From contig DATAYF010000644.1 in NCBI GenBank assembly GCA_036272735.1, positions 1 to 12,178 of the forward strand: 12,178 bases of DNA. The letters are read 5' to 3'. The notes beneath the pieces were generated by a model that worked only from the letters and a program-made list of their open reading frames with translations, was not told the DNA's origin and ran no database searches. This DNA comes from DATAYF01 sp036272735 (lineage in GTDB: Bacteria > Chloroflexota > Ktedonobacteria > Ktedonobacterales > Ktedonobacteraceae). Below, in pieces: positions 4,259 through 11,699 of this stretch. Numbering within the stretch: position 1 is the stretch's first letter; each line of letters starts with the position of its first letter. The position numbers and the translations under genes are program-made.

Positions 4259-5737
4259 ATGGTCACACTCTTGAAGAAACTGGCGATATTTCGTCGCCTC
4301 TTTCTCGCCTTTCTCCTCGCCGCACTGTTTCCTGCCATGATTATGATCGTGATGATCACTGTTTGCATCCAGGTACTCCAGGCACATGGTATTGGTTCAG
4401 AGGTCACCGGCCCGCTTCTGGTTGGCACGATCATCGCGATCGTGCTCTCTTCACTGCTCGTCATGATGCTCAGTTACTTTGTCAACCTCACGATCACACA
4501 GCCATTGCGTCAACTGGTCGCATTAACACAACGCATTCGTCAGGGAGATACCAGCGCAAGAGTGACAATCACCGGACAGGACGAAATTTCGCTGGTGGGC
4601 GCCTCAATGAATACGATGTTGAGTACCACCGAACAGCTTCTTCATGTCACGCAGGGTCAACGTGATTACTTGCAGACGCAGGTGGAAAAACTGATAGAGG
4701 AAGTCAGCGGCGTTGGCGAAGGGGATCTGCGTATCCAGTCCGAGGTGACCACCGATAGCCTGGGAGTGCTCGCTGATTGTTTCAATTTTATGGTTGAAGA
4801 ACTGAGCAATTTAGTCATACGAGTAAAGGTCGTCACTCAGCAGATTGTCACCTCTACGATGAATACGTCTGAACAGATGGCCCAACTGGTGGCGATAGCA
4901 CAGCAGCAAATCAAACATATGACGAACGTGACCCGGGAGATTGAGCTGACGGATAGTTCCAGTCGCTTTGTCGCAGAACGTGTCCAACAATTCGATCAGG
5001 CGGCCAGTGAGGCACGCGACACTGCTCACACCGGGCGCGGCACCGTTCAACAAACTGTGCAGGGGATGGAGCAGATTCAGACGAATGTTCGAGCAACGGC
5101 GTACCAGGTTCAGCGGCTTGATGAGCGTTCACAGCAGGTCGACGAAATCGTTACTGGTATTTCGGGGATTGCCCAGCAAACGAACCGGCTTGCGCTGGAC
5201 GCGGCCATTCAGGCCGCCATGGCTGGAGAAAACGGAGCAGGCTTTGCTGCGGTCGCCGCCGACATTCGCCGCCTCGCGGAACAGACCCAAGCACAGACTG
5301 GGGGCATGACCCAGGTGGTACGCCGCATTCGTGAAGATATCGGATCGGTCGCGGCTGCCATGCACGCAACAGAACGAGAGACGGAAACGGGCGCACAGCT
5401 TATTCAGGCTACTGGGGCATTTCTTGCCACGATATTCGCACTGATTGATCAGCAGGCCGATGCGATCAACACGAGTAAACAGGTGATCCTCGACATGCTC
5501 ACTTCCTTAAATCGGATGCCCCAGAGTATGCGTCAGATTTTCCAGGCCACGCAGCAGAGCAATACCAGTATACATATTGTGGCGCAGAACATGGAGCAGC
5601 TTACTGGCCTTGCTGAACAGTTGCGTCGTTCTGTCGAAGTCTTTCACGTGAAAGAGCAGGACGCCTCCCATACGCCATCGTCTGTGATTTCGGGTGCGTT
5701 CCATCGTGGAAACATTGCAAACAACCTGCCTACTTAA
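4259..5737 (+). CDS. Membrane HAMP/MCP-signalling protein lacking a ligand-binding domain
   Basis: The 492-aa protein starts at ATG 4259, 9 nt after AAAAAAGGA. Two membrane helices (about 13-40 and 52-75) are joined by a loop of only about ten residues, so there is no extracytoplasmic sensor domain. A HAMP domain follows at about 76-128 (TQPLRQLVALTQRIRQGD, then ISLVGASMNTM), then a second HAMP-like unit at about 142-190 (GEGDLRIQSEVTTDSLGVL). A long coiled coil to about 460 is the MCP signalling domain. The hairpin tip is recognisable at about 295-341 (IAQQTNRLALDAAIQAAMAGENGAGFAAVA). Compared with E. coli Tsr, I377, N381, E385 and R388 correspond to R310, D314, Q318 and M321, which are substitutions at trimer or CheA/CheW contact positions. 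There is no CheR-tethering C-terminal pentapeptide, and no che genes are in the window. It probably signals from its membrane segments or a partner such as the neighbouring permease, possibly outside chemotaxis. Confidence 0.85.
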   Translation: MVTLLKKLAIFRRLFLAFLLAALFPAMIMIVMITVCIQVLQAHGIGSEVTGPLLVGTIIAIVLSSLLVMMLSYFVNLTITQPLRQLVALTQRIRQGDTSARVTITGQDEISLVGASMNTMLSTTEQLLHVTQGQRDYLQTQVEKLIEEVSGVGEGDLRIQSEVTTDSLGVLADCFNFMVEELSNLVIRVKVVTQQIVTSTMNTSEQMAQLVAIAQQQIKHMTNVTREIELTDSSSRFVAERVQQFDQAASEARDTAHTGRGTVQQTVQGMEQIQTNVRATAYQVQRLDERSQQVDEIVTGISGIAQQTNRLALDAAIQAAMAGENGAGFAAVAADIRRLAEQTQAQTGGMTQVVRRIREDIGSVAAAMHATERETETGAQLIQATGAFLATIFALIDQQADAINTSKQVILDMLTSLNRMPQSMRQIFQATQQSNTSIHIVAQNMEQLTGLAEQLRRSVEVFHVKEQDASHTPSSVISGAFHRGNIANNLPT

Positions 5738-5777
5738 AAACATCCTTTTCTTGTCATGAGCGTTCTAGGAGGGAACC

Positions 5778-7265
5778 ATGATTCGAGATGAACAAACGAA
5801 AACCCGCTCCTCTGAAGGTCGGCAGCTACCATCAGAAGCTTATACCCGGCAGGCCATGCCTGCTGTACTCGGAACCTTTGATATGACGGCCATGTATCTG
5901 GCGGTCATCTTTTTTATCGGGAATGCTCCTGCAACGGCGACGGGAGGTGTGGTTGCTCTGACCTATCTCGGGGTTGGAGGGCTCACCTTCTTTCTCCCGT
6001 GCGTCATTGCCACTGCACAACTAGGAGCGATTTTTCCCAATGAAGGCTCGCTCTACAATTGGACAACTCATGCATTAGGTGAGTTCTGGGGCTTTTTTGC
6101 TGGCGTGAGTTTCTGGCTCCCCAACGTGCTCGCGATTGTTGGTGCCGCCGATGGTTTTGTGACCTTCTTGCAAGGGCTCAATCACACCTGGTTGACTGAG
6201 CCGTGGCAGCAAGGGTTGGTAATTTTAGCCGTAATTGCGTTCAGCGCACTCTTAGGGGCACAACGACTACGAACCACCCAAAATGTGGTGAATGTCGTGA
6301 TGGTTTTGACACTGGGCGTGGTCGTCGTCGTTGCTATTGCCTGCCTGGTCTGGCTTGCCCACCATGGCTCAATGACGCCATTGGATCATCGCGCAGACTG
6401 GCAAATTACCCCGCAGAATTTTTCGCTGTTCGGATTGATTGCCTTCCTGTATTTGGGGACGACGGTGCCCATGAATATGGCTGGCGAGGTGCGCAAAGGC
6501 GTATCCATCACCCGGCATCTCTTCTGGGGCACGCTCCTGGTGTTCATCGGCTATTTCGTCTCGACAGTGGCACTGCTCGTCATCCGTGGACCAGCCCTGG
6601 CACAGGCTGCCGTGCTTCCCTATGAAGTGGTGACCATGATCACATCAATCTTTGGAAAATTCCTCGGCCTCGCCTCAGCGGTGTGTATTCTCAGCTTTTA
6701 TCTGATCGCGGCCCTGGTCTATAACTACGCGACGGCTCGCCTGCTCTTCAGCGCGAGTATTGATCAACGGGTTCCGCACTTTCTGGGACGCTTGAACAAA
6801 AAGCGTACTCCCGCATCGGCCATTCTCTTTCAATCGATTCTTGCGAGCATATTTGTCGTCGTCGTCTTCTTTCTCGCACCATATATCACCTTCCTGGGGA
6901 AATCAACCGATCTCGCGACGGTAGTGTACAACGCACTGCTCGCCGCCATGACGATCATCTGGGGGCTTTCGACGGTCTTCTTTTACCTTGATCTCCTGGC
7001 GCTCTATCGTCATGATCGGCGCACCTTTCACCAGCAGCGCAACTTTCCGATGTGGCTGTTGTGGGGATGCATGGTGATTGGGCCAGCAGCGTGCCTGGTT
7101 GTGGTAGTCGATACGCTTCAGAATTCATGGACACCACTCATTTCTAATGCCTCCTGGTGGTACATCATCGGAGGAATTACGGTCGTTTCCATCGTTTTTG
7201 CCGCGATTGGAAGCATGTTTGCGACTTCACAAGCAGCCTGGGAAAATTTTGGGCAGATGTCCTGA
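5778..7265 (+). CDS. APC-superfamily amino acid permease
   Basis: The 495-aa protein starts at ATG 5778 behind a strong RBS (AGGAGGG, 7 nt upstream), 40 bp after the MCP-like gene. It has about 12 hydrophobic segments. The first (about 28-50) includes the unwound-helix region expected of APC carriers. The second pair is followed by the family-like FPNEGSLYNWTTHALGEFWGFFAGV (split across about 86-110), which resembles the 'P..GG.Y.W...alG...gf..G' signature of amino acid/polyamine permeases. A later AGEVRKG (235-241) after helix 6 is also typical. Members import or exchange amino acids, polyamines or related amines with protons or antiport substrates; the specific substrate cannot be read. It is third in a tight four-gene cluster with membrane signalling proteins, so it could act as a transport-linked sensor, which is inference. 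It is distinct from the second APC permease at 10164-11615. Confidence 0.88.
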   Translation: MIRDEQTKTRSSEGRQLPSEAYTRQAMPAVLGTFDMTAMYLAVIFFIGNAPATATGGVVALTYLGVGGLTFFLPCVIATAQLGAIFPNEGSLYNWTTHALGEFWGFFAGVSFWLPNVLAIVGAADGFVTFLQGLNHTWLTEPWQQGLVILAVIAFSALLGAQRLRTTQNVVNVVMVLTLGVVVVVAIACLVWLAHHGSMTPLDHRADWQITPQNFSLFGLIAFLYLGTTVPMNMAGEVRKGVSITRHLFWGTLLVFIGYFVSTVALLVIRGPALAQAAVLPYEVVTMITSIFGKFLGLASAVCILSFYLIAALVYNYATARLLFSASIDQRVPHFLGRLNKKRTPASAILFQSILASIFVVVVFFLAPYITFLGKSTDLATVVYNALLAAMTIIWGLSTVFFYLDLLALYRHDRRTFHQQRNFPMWLLWGCMVIGPAACLVVVVDTLQNSWTPLISNASWWYIIGGITVVSIVFAAIGSMFATSQAAWENFGQMS

Positions 7266-7326
7266 ATCAGATGCCCTGAATGTTGAAAATCAGAAATAGC
7301 AACAAGATGGAGAAAAGAACGGAACG

Positions 7327-8277
7327 ATGAGAGGAACATGGCAGGAACTGTTGCATCATACGATTACCCTTCCGCGTGCGCAACAATTTGGCACCATTCA
7401 GCAATGGCGGACCGAAAGAAATGAACAGCAGCTTGAGGCATGGAACAGCGCGTTTGGCCCGGCCAGTCTCTACGAGGCATGGGCACAACTTCCACTGATG
7501 CAAGGGCTCTACAAAAGCAACCGTACAGTGTTGCGTCGCGTGCTTGACGGACGCTCATCCTGGCACGTGGTTGAGATTGGGGGAGGAAATGGAGCACTCT
7601 GGCAACATTTTTTCTCCACGCAGGAGCAGGGCACGTTTACACTGATTGATCCGCAGCCGGAGGTCCACGCTGCTGTTGCTGCGCGCCTCCCCGAGAACAT
7701 CACCTTCCACTCGATTGTGGCTCCTGTAGAGCAAGCATCCATTCCCGAAGCGGATGCATTGATCTGTAGCCTGACCCTTCATCATATCGCCGGGCTGGAT
7801 AGGGCGCAACGTCGCTCCTTTGGTTTCACTGGAGATGGAAAACAGGAAGTGTTGCAGCGATTCGTACAGGCACTTGCTGATAGACAGGGAGTAGGTATCC
7901 TCAATGAAGCGGATTGTTACAACGAGATTGATCTGCCCTCGCGTGACCCGGTGCTCATCGAGCATTTCCTTGACGTGTATGTCCGTCGAGCAGCGATGGC
8001 CGTCGCAACGGCGCTAGAGACCGAAGTCGATGAGGGATTGAGGAACCGTTGGGAAGTAATTTTGCAACACTGGTGTCTTGACCAGATTGAGCATGCCCTG
8101 GTGGCACGAGCGGAGCGTGACGTGTACGAATTAGATGTCGTGCATTGGCTTACCCTCCTCAAGCAGGCAGGGGCACAGCTCCAGAACCATCAGTATACCG
8201 ACGAGTGGTACCTATTTCAGCAGTATATTTTTTATAGCGACAAGGTGCTGGCTCCTTTGCTCAAGAGATACCCGTGA
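7327..8277 (+). CDS. Class I SAM-dependent methyltransferase
   Basis: The 316-aa soluble protein starts at ATG 7327 (purine-rich RBS GGAGAAAAGAACGG upstream), 61 bp after the permease. The Rossmann methyltransferase core spans about 78-195. Motif I is HVVEIGGGNGALW (80-92), which binds SAM. An acidic end of strand 2 is in FTLIDPQPEV (104-113, D108). A strand-4 motif ADALICSLTLHH (142-153) marks the catalytic face. Helical regions before (1-75) and after (200-316) the core probably form the substrate lid, as in small-molecule O- or N-methyltransferases. It lacks the N-terminal helical domain and beta-subdomain of CheR, so it should not be read as the methylase of the neighbouring MCP-like protein, though that link is worth testing. 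It is the last gene of the cluster; a 34-bp palindrome lies 92 bp after its stop. Confidence 0.83.
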   Translation: MRGTWQELLHHTITLPRAQQFGTIQQWRTERNEQQLEAWNSAFGPASLYEAWAQLPLMQGLYKSNRTVLRRVLDGRSSWHVVEIGGGNGALWQHFFSTQEQGTFTLIDPQPEVHAAVAARLPENITFHSIVAPVEQASIPEADALICSLTLHHIAGLDRAQRRSFGFTGDGKQEVLQRFVQALADRQGVGILNEADCYNEIDLPSRDPVLIEHFLDVYVRRAAMAVATALETEVDEGLRNRWEVILQHWCLDQIEHALVARAERDVYELDVVHWLTLLKQAGAQLQNHQYTDEWYLFQQYIFYSDKVLAPLLKRYP

Positions 8278-8369
8278 TCTTGCTCTCTACTGCTCATTTC
8301 TAGAAGCAATACAACGGAGATCAGGACAAAAACTCCTTCCGTACAATGCTGGTCCAAGGGGAGGAGAGG

Positions 8370-8403
8370 GGCAGGAGATTGGCATGCATGCCAATCTCCT
8401 GCC
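8370..8403. terminator. Perfect 34-bp palindrome between convergent genes (putative bidirectional terminator)
   Basis: The whole stretch 8370-8403 is its own reverse complement, with arms GGCAGGAGATTGGCATG and no spacer. It lies between the methyltransferase stop (8277) and the SMP-30 stop (8421) of converging genes, where a shared transcription stop is expected. As RNA either strand would form a very stable hairpin. Neither strand has a U-run after the stem, so it is not a textbook Rho-independent terminator. Hairpin-only termination, mRNA 3'-end protection or a mobile palindromic repeat are alternatives. Confidence 0.5.
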
Positions 8404-8420
8404 AAGACGCGAGCGGAATG

Positions 8421-9626
8421 CTAGTAATTTCCGTTGCCTCCGGCTCCATGAACACCTGCCTGAAAAGAGATCAGTCGAAATGGCAGCTTCGGTGTTCCGG
8501 CTAGCCCGGTAAAGATTCCCATATTACTGGAGTAGACGGTCTTCCCGACAAAAGTCATACCTGCAGGATTGTTCATCAAACCTCCATCGGTCACCGCAGA
8601 GTTTCCATACATTGCGATCACATGACCTGTCCTGGGATCAAGTACCGTCAAATTATCCCCCAAGGTGCACGCCACCCAGAGATGTCCCTGCGCATCGATG
8701 GCGAGTCCATCTGGACCATTGAGCGGGGTCGTCGCACTTGGGCCGATCTTCGTGTCTGGGCGGTAGAGCGCATCGAAGCCGGTCGGATATTCATGCAGGT
8801 CATCATTTTTGATCTGGGCCAGGACGCGAGGATTTCCCGTAATCTGCCCGGCACCATTCACGTCAAAGGCAATGATACTATTGGTCCAGGTATTGGCAAC
8901 ATAGAAGGTGCGCCAATCACGGCTAAACACGATCCCATTGGGGCTCAAGCCCTCTGTTCCTGCTGCGAAAAGTTTGTCGTCGCTAATGGGGGCGCCAGAA
9001 CCAGGAGGACCAATGAGCAGATGCAACTGGCCGCCGCCACGAGGGATGGCATAGATAACTCCAAGGTTTGAATCGCTGCCATACAAAGTCCCATCCTTGC
9101 CAAAGACCAGGTCTTCGGGTCCTCCGCCCTTCGGATAGGTAGCATACACACTGATCTGTGGCGTCTGGCTCGCTGGATGTTGAATGCGGAGAATTTGCCC
9201 TGCAAAGTTGGCGGCACAGTACAGGTCTCCGGTCCTGCGGTCAATCGTCAGGCCCAGCAGTGCCCCACCACTGATAAGTTCCTGTCCTGGTTTTCCACCC
9301 AGTGTGTTGAGCAAGGCACCCGTGTGGGCATCAAAGACCAGGATACGTGAATCCTGAGGATCTGCCACATTATACGTCGCGGTGTAGACCTTCCCTTCCC
9401 ACGAGGTAATGCCCTCGGGAAAGCGCAACGCTGATGTTCTTGCAGAAGAAGCGAAAACCATTCCTGGCAGGTGCCACATACGTGAAAGGGTTGGCTTGTG
9501 TTGCGGAGTCTGTAAGGCAAGAGGGCGGTTGACAAACGCACTACAGAAAAGCAGTACCAGCAAGAGGGGGATTATCTGTATCCATCCAGACAGTCTTGCT
9601 AGCTTTCGTAAGAAGAGTGATAGCAT
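8421..9626 (-). CDS. Exported SMP-30/gluconolactonase-like beta-propeller protein
   Basis: The 401-aa protein starts at ATG 9626 with a GGGAG RBS 8 nt upstream. A basic N-terminus and hydrophobic segment (about 15-34, IQIIPLLLVLLFCSAF) form a signal peptide or anchor; there is no good lipobox. Residues about 60-385 are a six-bladed propeller of SMP-30/NHL type with repeated strands such as ILVFDAHTGALLNTLGG and LTVLDPRTGHVIAMYG. The three usual metal-ligand positions of SMP-30 lactonases seem present: E71 in FPEGI, N230 in SPNGIVFS, and D306 in GPDGLAID. This is compatible with a Ca2+- or Zn2+-dependent lactonase outside the cytoplasm; a non-enzymatic binding role remains possible. The C-terminus is short and Gly/Asn-rich. 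It is monocistronic unless the uncertain frame at 9630-9962 is real; its stop lies 17 bp from the 34-bp palindrome. Confidence 0.82.
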   Translation of the reverse strand: MLSLFLRKLARLSGWIQIIPLLLVLLFCSAFVNRPLALQTPQHKPTLSRMWHLPGMVFASSARTSALRFPEGITSWEGKVYTATYNVADPQDSRILVFDAHTGALLNTLGGKPGQELISGGALLGLTIDRRTGDLYCAANFAGQILRIQHPASQTPQISVYATYPKGGGPEDLVFGKDGTLYGSDSNLGVIYAIPRGGGQLHLLIGPPGSGAPISDDKLFAAGTEGLSPNGIVFSRDWRTFYVANTWTNSIIAFDVNGAGQITGNPRVLAQIKNDDLHEYPTGFDALYRPDTKIGPSATTPLNGPDGLAIDAQGHLWVACTLGDNLTVLDPRTGHVIAMYGNSAVTDGGLMNNPAGMTFVGKTVYSSNMGIFTGLAGTPKLPFRLISFQAGVHGAGGNGNY

Positions 9627-9629
9627 ATT

Positions 9630-9962
9630 CTACGATCTCCCAAAAAAGATAAAAAGCAAGTATTTCATAACTTCGTACGAGCCATTCGGCGATAAGAGCA
9701 GGAATAGCGCATCTTTCTTAGCGCCATAAAAGTCGTGATTATCTATGGTAGAAGCATCGTAACACAAGAGATCAAAAGATACCAGAAAGTAGGAAAGAAA
9801 GCTCTCAGGTGCTTCGACACTGGCTTCTGCCTCCGGCATGTTTAACTTGGCCTGTAGATGCACATTGATAGGCTTCAGAAAGCGTCTCCCATTGACATCT
9901 GCCATCGCCTCTAAAAAAGTCTGGACGAGCTGGATGTCCAAAAGAGCAGCTAGATCCATCAA
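9630..9962 (-). CDS. Unrecognised open frame, possibly a gene remnant
   Basis: This frame gives about 110 residues, ending 4 bp before the SMP-30 ATG. I do not recognise the family. It has two helical, hydrophobic or acidic N-terminal segments (DLAALLDIQLVQTFLEAMAD) and a C-terminus of low-complexity hydrophobics (VMKYLLFIFF). Starts are TTG 9962 or ATG 9959, neither with a convincing RBS. The frame stays open upstream without a start codon to about 10055, reading KDFVELF and ISEQ before entering the hairpin at 10033-10092. That suggests a gene fragment cut by whatever created the hairpin. It could instead be chance sequence in the SMP-30 leader. No promoter is evident. Confidence 0.25.
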   Translation of the reverse strand: MMDLAALLDIQLVQTFLEAMADVNGRRFLKPINVHLQAKLNMPEAEASVEAPESFLSYFLVSFDLLCYDASTIDNHDFYGAKKDALFLLLSPNGSYEVMKYLLFIFFGRS

Positions 9963-10032
9963 GAATAACTCGACAAAGTCTTTGACTTGTTCGCTTATCT
10001 CATGATGAACATTGTGAGTGCCTGTGCATAAG

Positions 10033-10092
10033 AGAACCCTCCTGATCCTAGCTTGTCTACTTGCTTACTCAAGTCTAGTTCACGAGGGTTCT
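10033..10092. terminator. Imperfect long hairpin downstream of the second permease
   Basis: AGAACCCTC (10033-10041) pairs with GAGGGTTCT (10084-10092). With small bulges the arms extend inwards through TGATCCTAGCTTG versus CAAGTCTAGTTCA to a roughly 12-nt loop. It starts about 70 bp beyond the stop of the minus-strand permease, where a terminator is expected. The minus strand after the stem is moderately U-rich (TTCTCTTA); the plus strand ends in TTCTTTT. It may be a bidirectional terminator, or a small MITE since the terminal arms are inverted repeats. No target duplication was found. Confidence 0.45.
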
Positions 10093-10163
10093 TTTGGCTA
10101 CCTCATCCTTCCTTTTTGTGAAATTTGGGATGAGCCATGTTTTCTATTGATTGTTCGTGGAGT

Positions 10164-11615
10164 TTACTCACCCAGAATTTTGCCGAACGCCTGCACTTTT
10201 TCGCGTTGCGTCACGAGCAAGATACCCAGAATGATCGCGCCAATGATCAGCCAGGCAATCATAATGTAGGGAGCATAATTCACCGGAAATGCGGGCACCG
10301 GCACGATCGAACTGTAGATGGTTGCCGCACACAGCAAGATAGCGATGATCGGCAAAATGATATCGAAAATCAATACCCACTTGCGGCCCGTTTGCTCGCG
10401 CGACGCCCGCACAAAGTACACGATGCCGGAGCAGGCCACCAGGATATAGGCCAGTAGGATACCCAGAGAGGCCGTGGTCGCCATAAAGCCAAAGAAGGTG
10501 AAAGCCCCCAGATTTCTGCCCAGGGTCACCCCCAAAATGAGCGTGATGACGAGAGCCGTGAGAATACCCACCCAGGGCGATTTATAGCGGGCATGCGTTT
10601 TGCCGAACACACGCGGGATACCGCCGTCACGGCCCATTGCGAAGAGCATACGTGCCGTCAGGTTGAGACCAGCCAGCGAAGCGATAAATGCTCCAAGAGC
10701 CACCATCAGATCAACGATCACCGCCAGCACGGTTCCAGCATACTTGTTGGCAAGCGTATCCAGGGGGGCCTGGTCCTGTGCCCAGATAGTGGCATGATTG
10801 ACACCATACCCAATCGACATGGCATAGGTGACAAAAACATAGAAAATGGTGCCCACAATGACCGCCGCAAGAATGGCACGCGGGATGGCTACACGCGGGT
10901 TGGCCGTCTCTTCGCCAAGCACCGCCGCCGCCTCAAAACCGATGAACGACGTAAAGCTATACACAGCGGCGAAAAACAGACCCGAGAAACCACCCGAAAG
11001 CATCGACGGCGCAAACGGTTTGAGTGAAACGCCTTGTGCTCCACCTTTCGCCAGAATAATCACCGACAAAATCAGTACTGCCAGCACACCAATAGCCGCC
11101 AGCACCAGTTGTGAGCGAGTAGAAATACGGATATCGAAAAAGGCAAAAGCGAATAAGGCCACCAGCAGGACGCAAAAGATGACAAACCAATCGACCGTGA
11201 TATGCAGATCTGCAAACAAGCTCGCCAGGAAGCTACTGGCAATGACCAGTGTGAAGGAAATGCCGACAGCAAAAGCACCGGCATACATCCAGCCGCCGAG
11301 GAAACCAACCTGGGGTCCCAGCCCTTTAGAAATATACGTATAGATGCCACCAGCGGAGGCCATACGACGTGAAAAACGGATAATCACATACGCCAGGCAG
11401 ATACTCCCCAGGCCCGCAACCACGTAGGCAAGAGGAGCGGCAGCACCAGCCGAACCAGCGGCAAAAGACGTGGAGAGCGCCACACCCATCACCAGCGAGA
11501 GTAACGCAATGGATTGCGCGATGGCATCTCCTATGCCAAGCCGCCCCTTGCGCAACGTGTTGGCATCGCCAGAGAGAGCGACCGCTTGTCCCGCCGTATC
11601 TTCAACCAGACTCAT
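10164..11615 (-). CDS. APC-superfamily amino acid permease (second, distinct)
   Basis: The 483-aa protein starts at ATG 11615 after the RBS AAAGGGA. A short hydrophilic N-terminus (1-28) leads into about 12 to 14 membrane helices. Helix 1 (about 29-55) has the Gly/Ala/Ser-rich break typical of APC transporters. The signature SRRMASAGGIYTYISKGLGP (82-101) matches the 'P.aGg.Y.y...glG' loop of amino acid permeases, followed by FLGGWMYAGAF. FIGFEAAAVLGEET and the following ANPRVAIPRAI (about 228-252) match the conserved 'F.GFE..a...EE..nP.r.iP' helix 6-7 region of bacterial APC importers. Substrate is unknown. It lies 84 bp downstream of a cyclase/kynurenine-formamidase-like gene on the same strand, so it probably imports that enzyme's substrate or exports its product. 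It is only distantly similar to the permease at 5778-7265. Confidence 0.9.
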   Translation of the reverse strand: MSLVEDTAGQAVALSGDANTLRKGRLGIGDAIAQSIALLSLVMGVALSTSFAAGSAGAAAPLAYVVAGLGSICLAYVIIRFSRRMASAGGIYTYISKGLGPQVGFLGGWMYAGAFAVGISFTLVIASSFLASLFADLHITVDWFVIFCVLLVALFAFAFFDIRISTRSQLVLAAIGVLAVLILSVIILAKGGAQGVSLKPFAPSMLSGGFSGLFFAAVYSFTSFIGFEAAAVLGEETANPRVAIPRAILAAVIVGTIFYVFVTYAMSIGYGVNHATIWAQDQAPLDTLANKYAGTVLAVIVDLMVALGAFIASLAGLNLTARMLFAMGRDGGIPRVFGKTHARYKSPWVGILTALVITLILGVTLGRNLGAFTFFGFMATTASLGILLAYILVACSGIVYFVRASREQTGRKWVLIFDIILPIIAILLCAATIYSSIVPVPAFPVNYAPYIMIAWLIIGAIILGILLVTQREKVQAFGKILGE

Positions 11616-11699
11616 TACAAATCCCTTTCTTTACTACTTACATTCATATAAGTGCGCAGCATCAGACCTGAAGGCGTCATTTATGAATGCATATAGATA

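Noticed and set aside
4249..4665. Plus-strand open frame overlapping the MCP-like gene start
   Set aside because: It is in another frame, rich in His/Thr/Arg with no domain, and begins inside the RBS region of the MCP-like gene. The 492-codon frame is clearly the real gene.
7327..8277. Methyltransferase as CheR for the neighbouring MCP-like protein
   Set aside because: It lacks the CheR N-terminal helical domain and beta-subdomain and has a long C-terminal helical region. It reads as a generic class I methyltransferase. A functional link is only a hypothesis.
10164..11350. Several plus-strand open frames antisense to the second permease (for example 10593-11027 and 10846-11343)
   Set aside because: They are antisense shadows with Arg/Thr/Ala-skewed composition and no RBS. 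The minus-strand frame has a full transporter signature.
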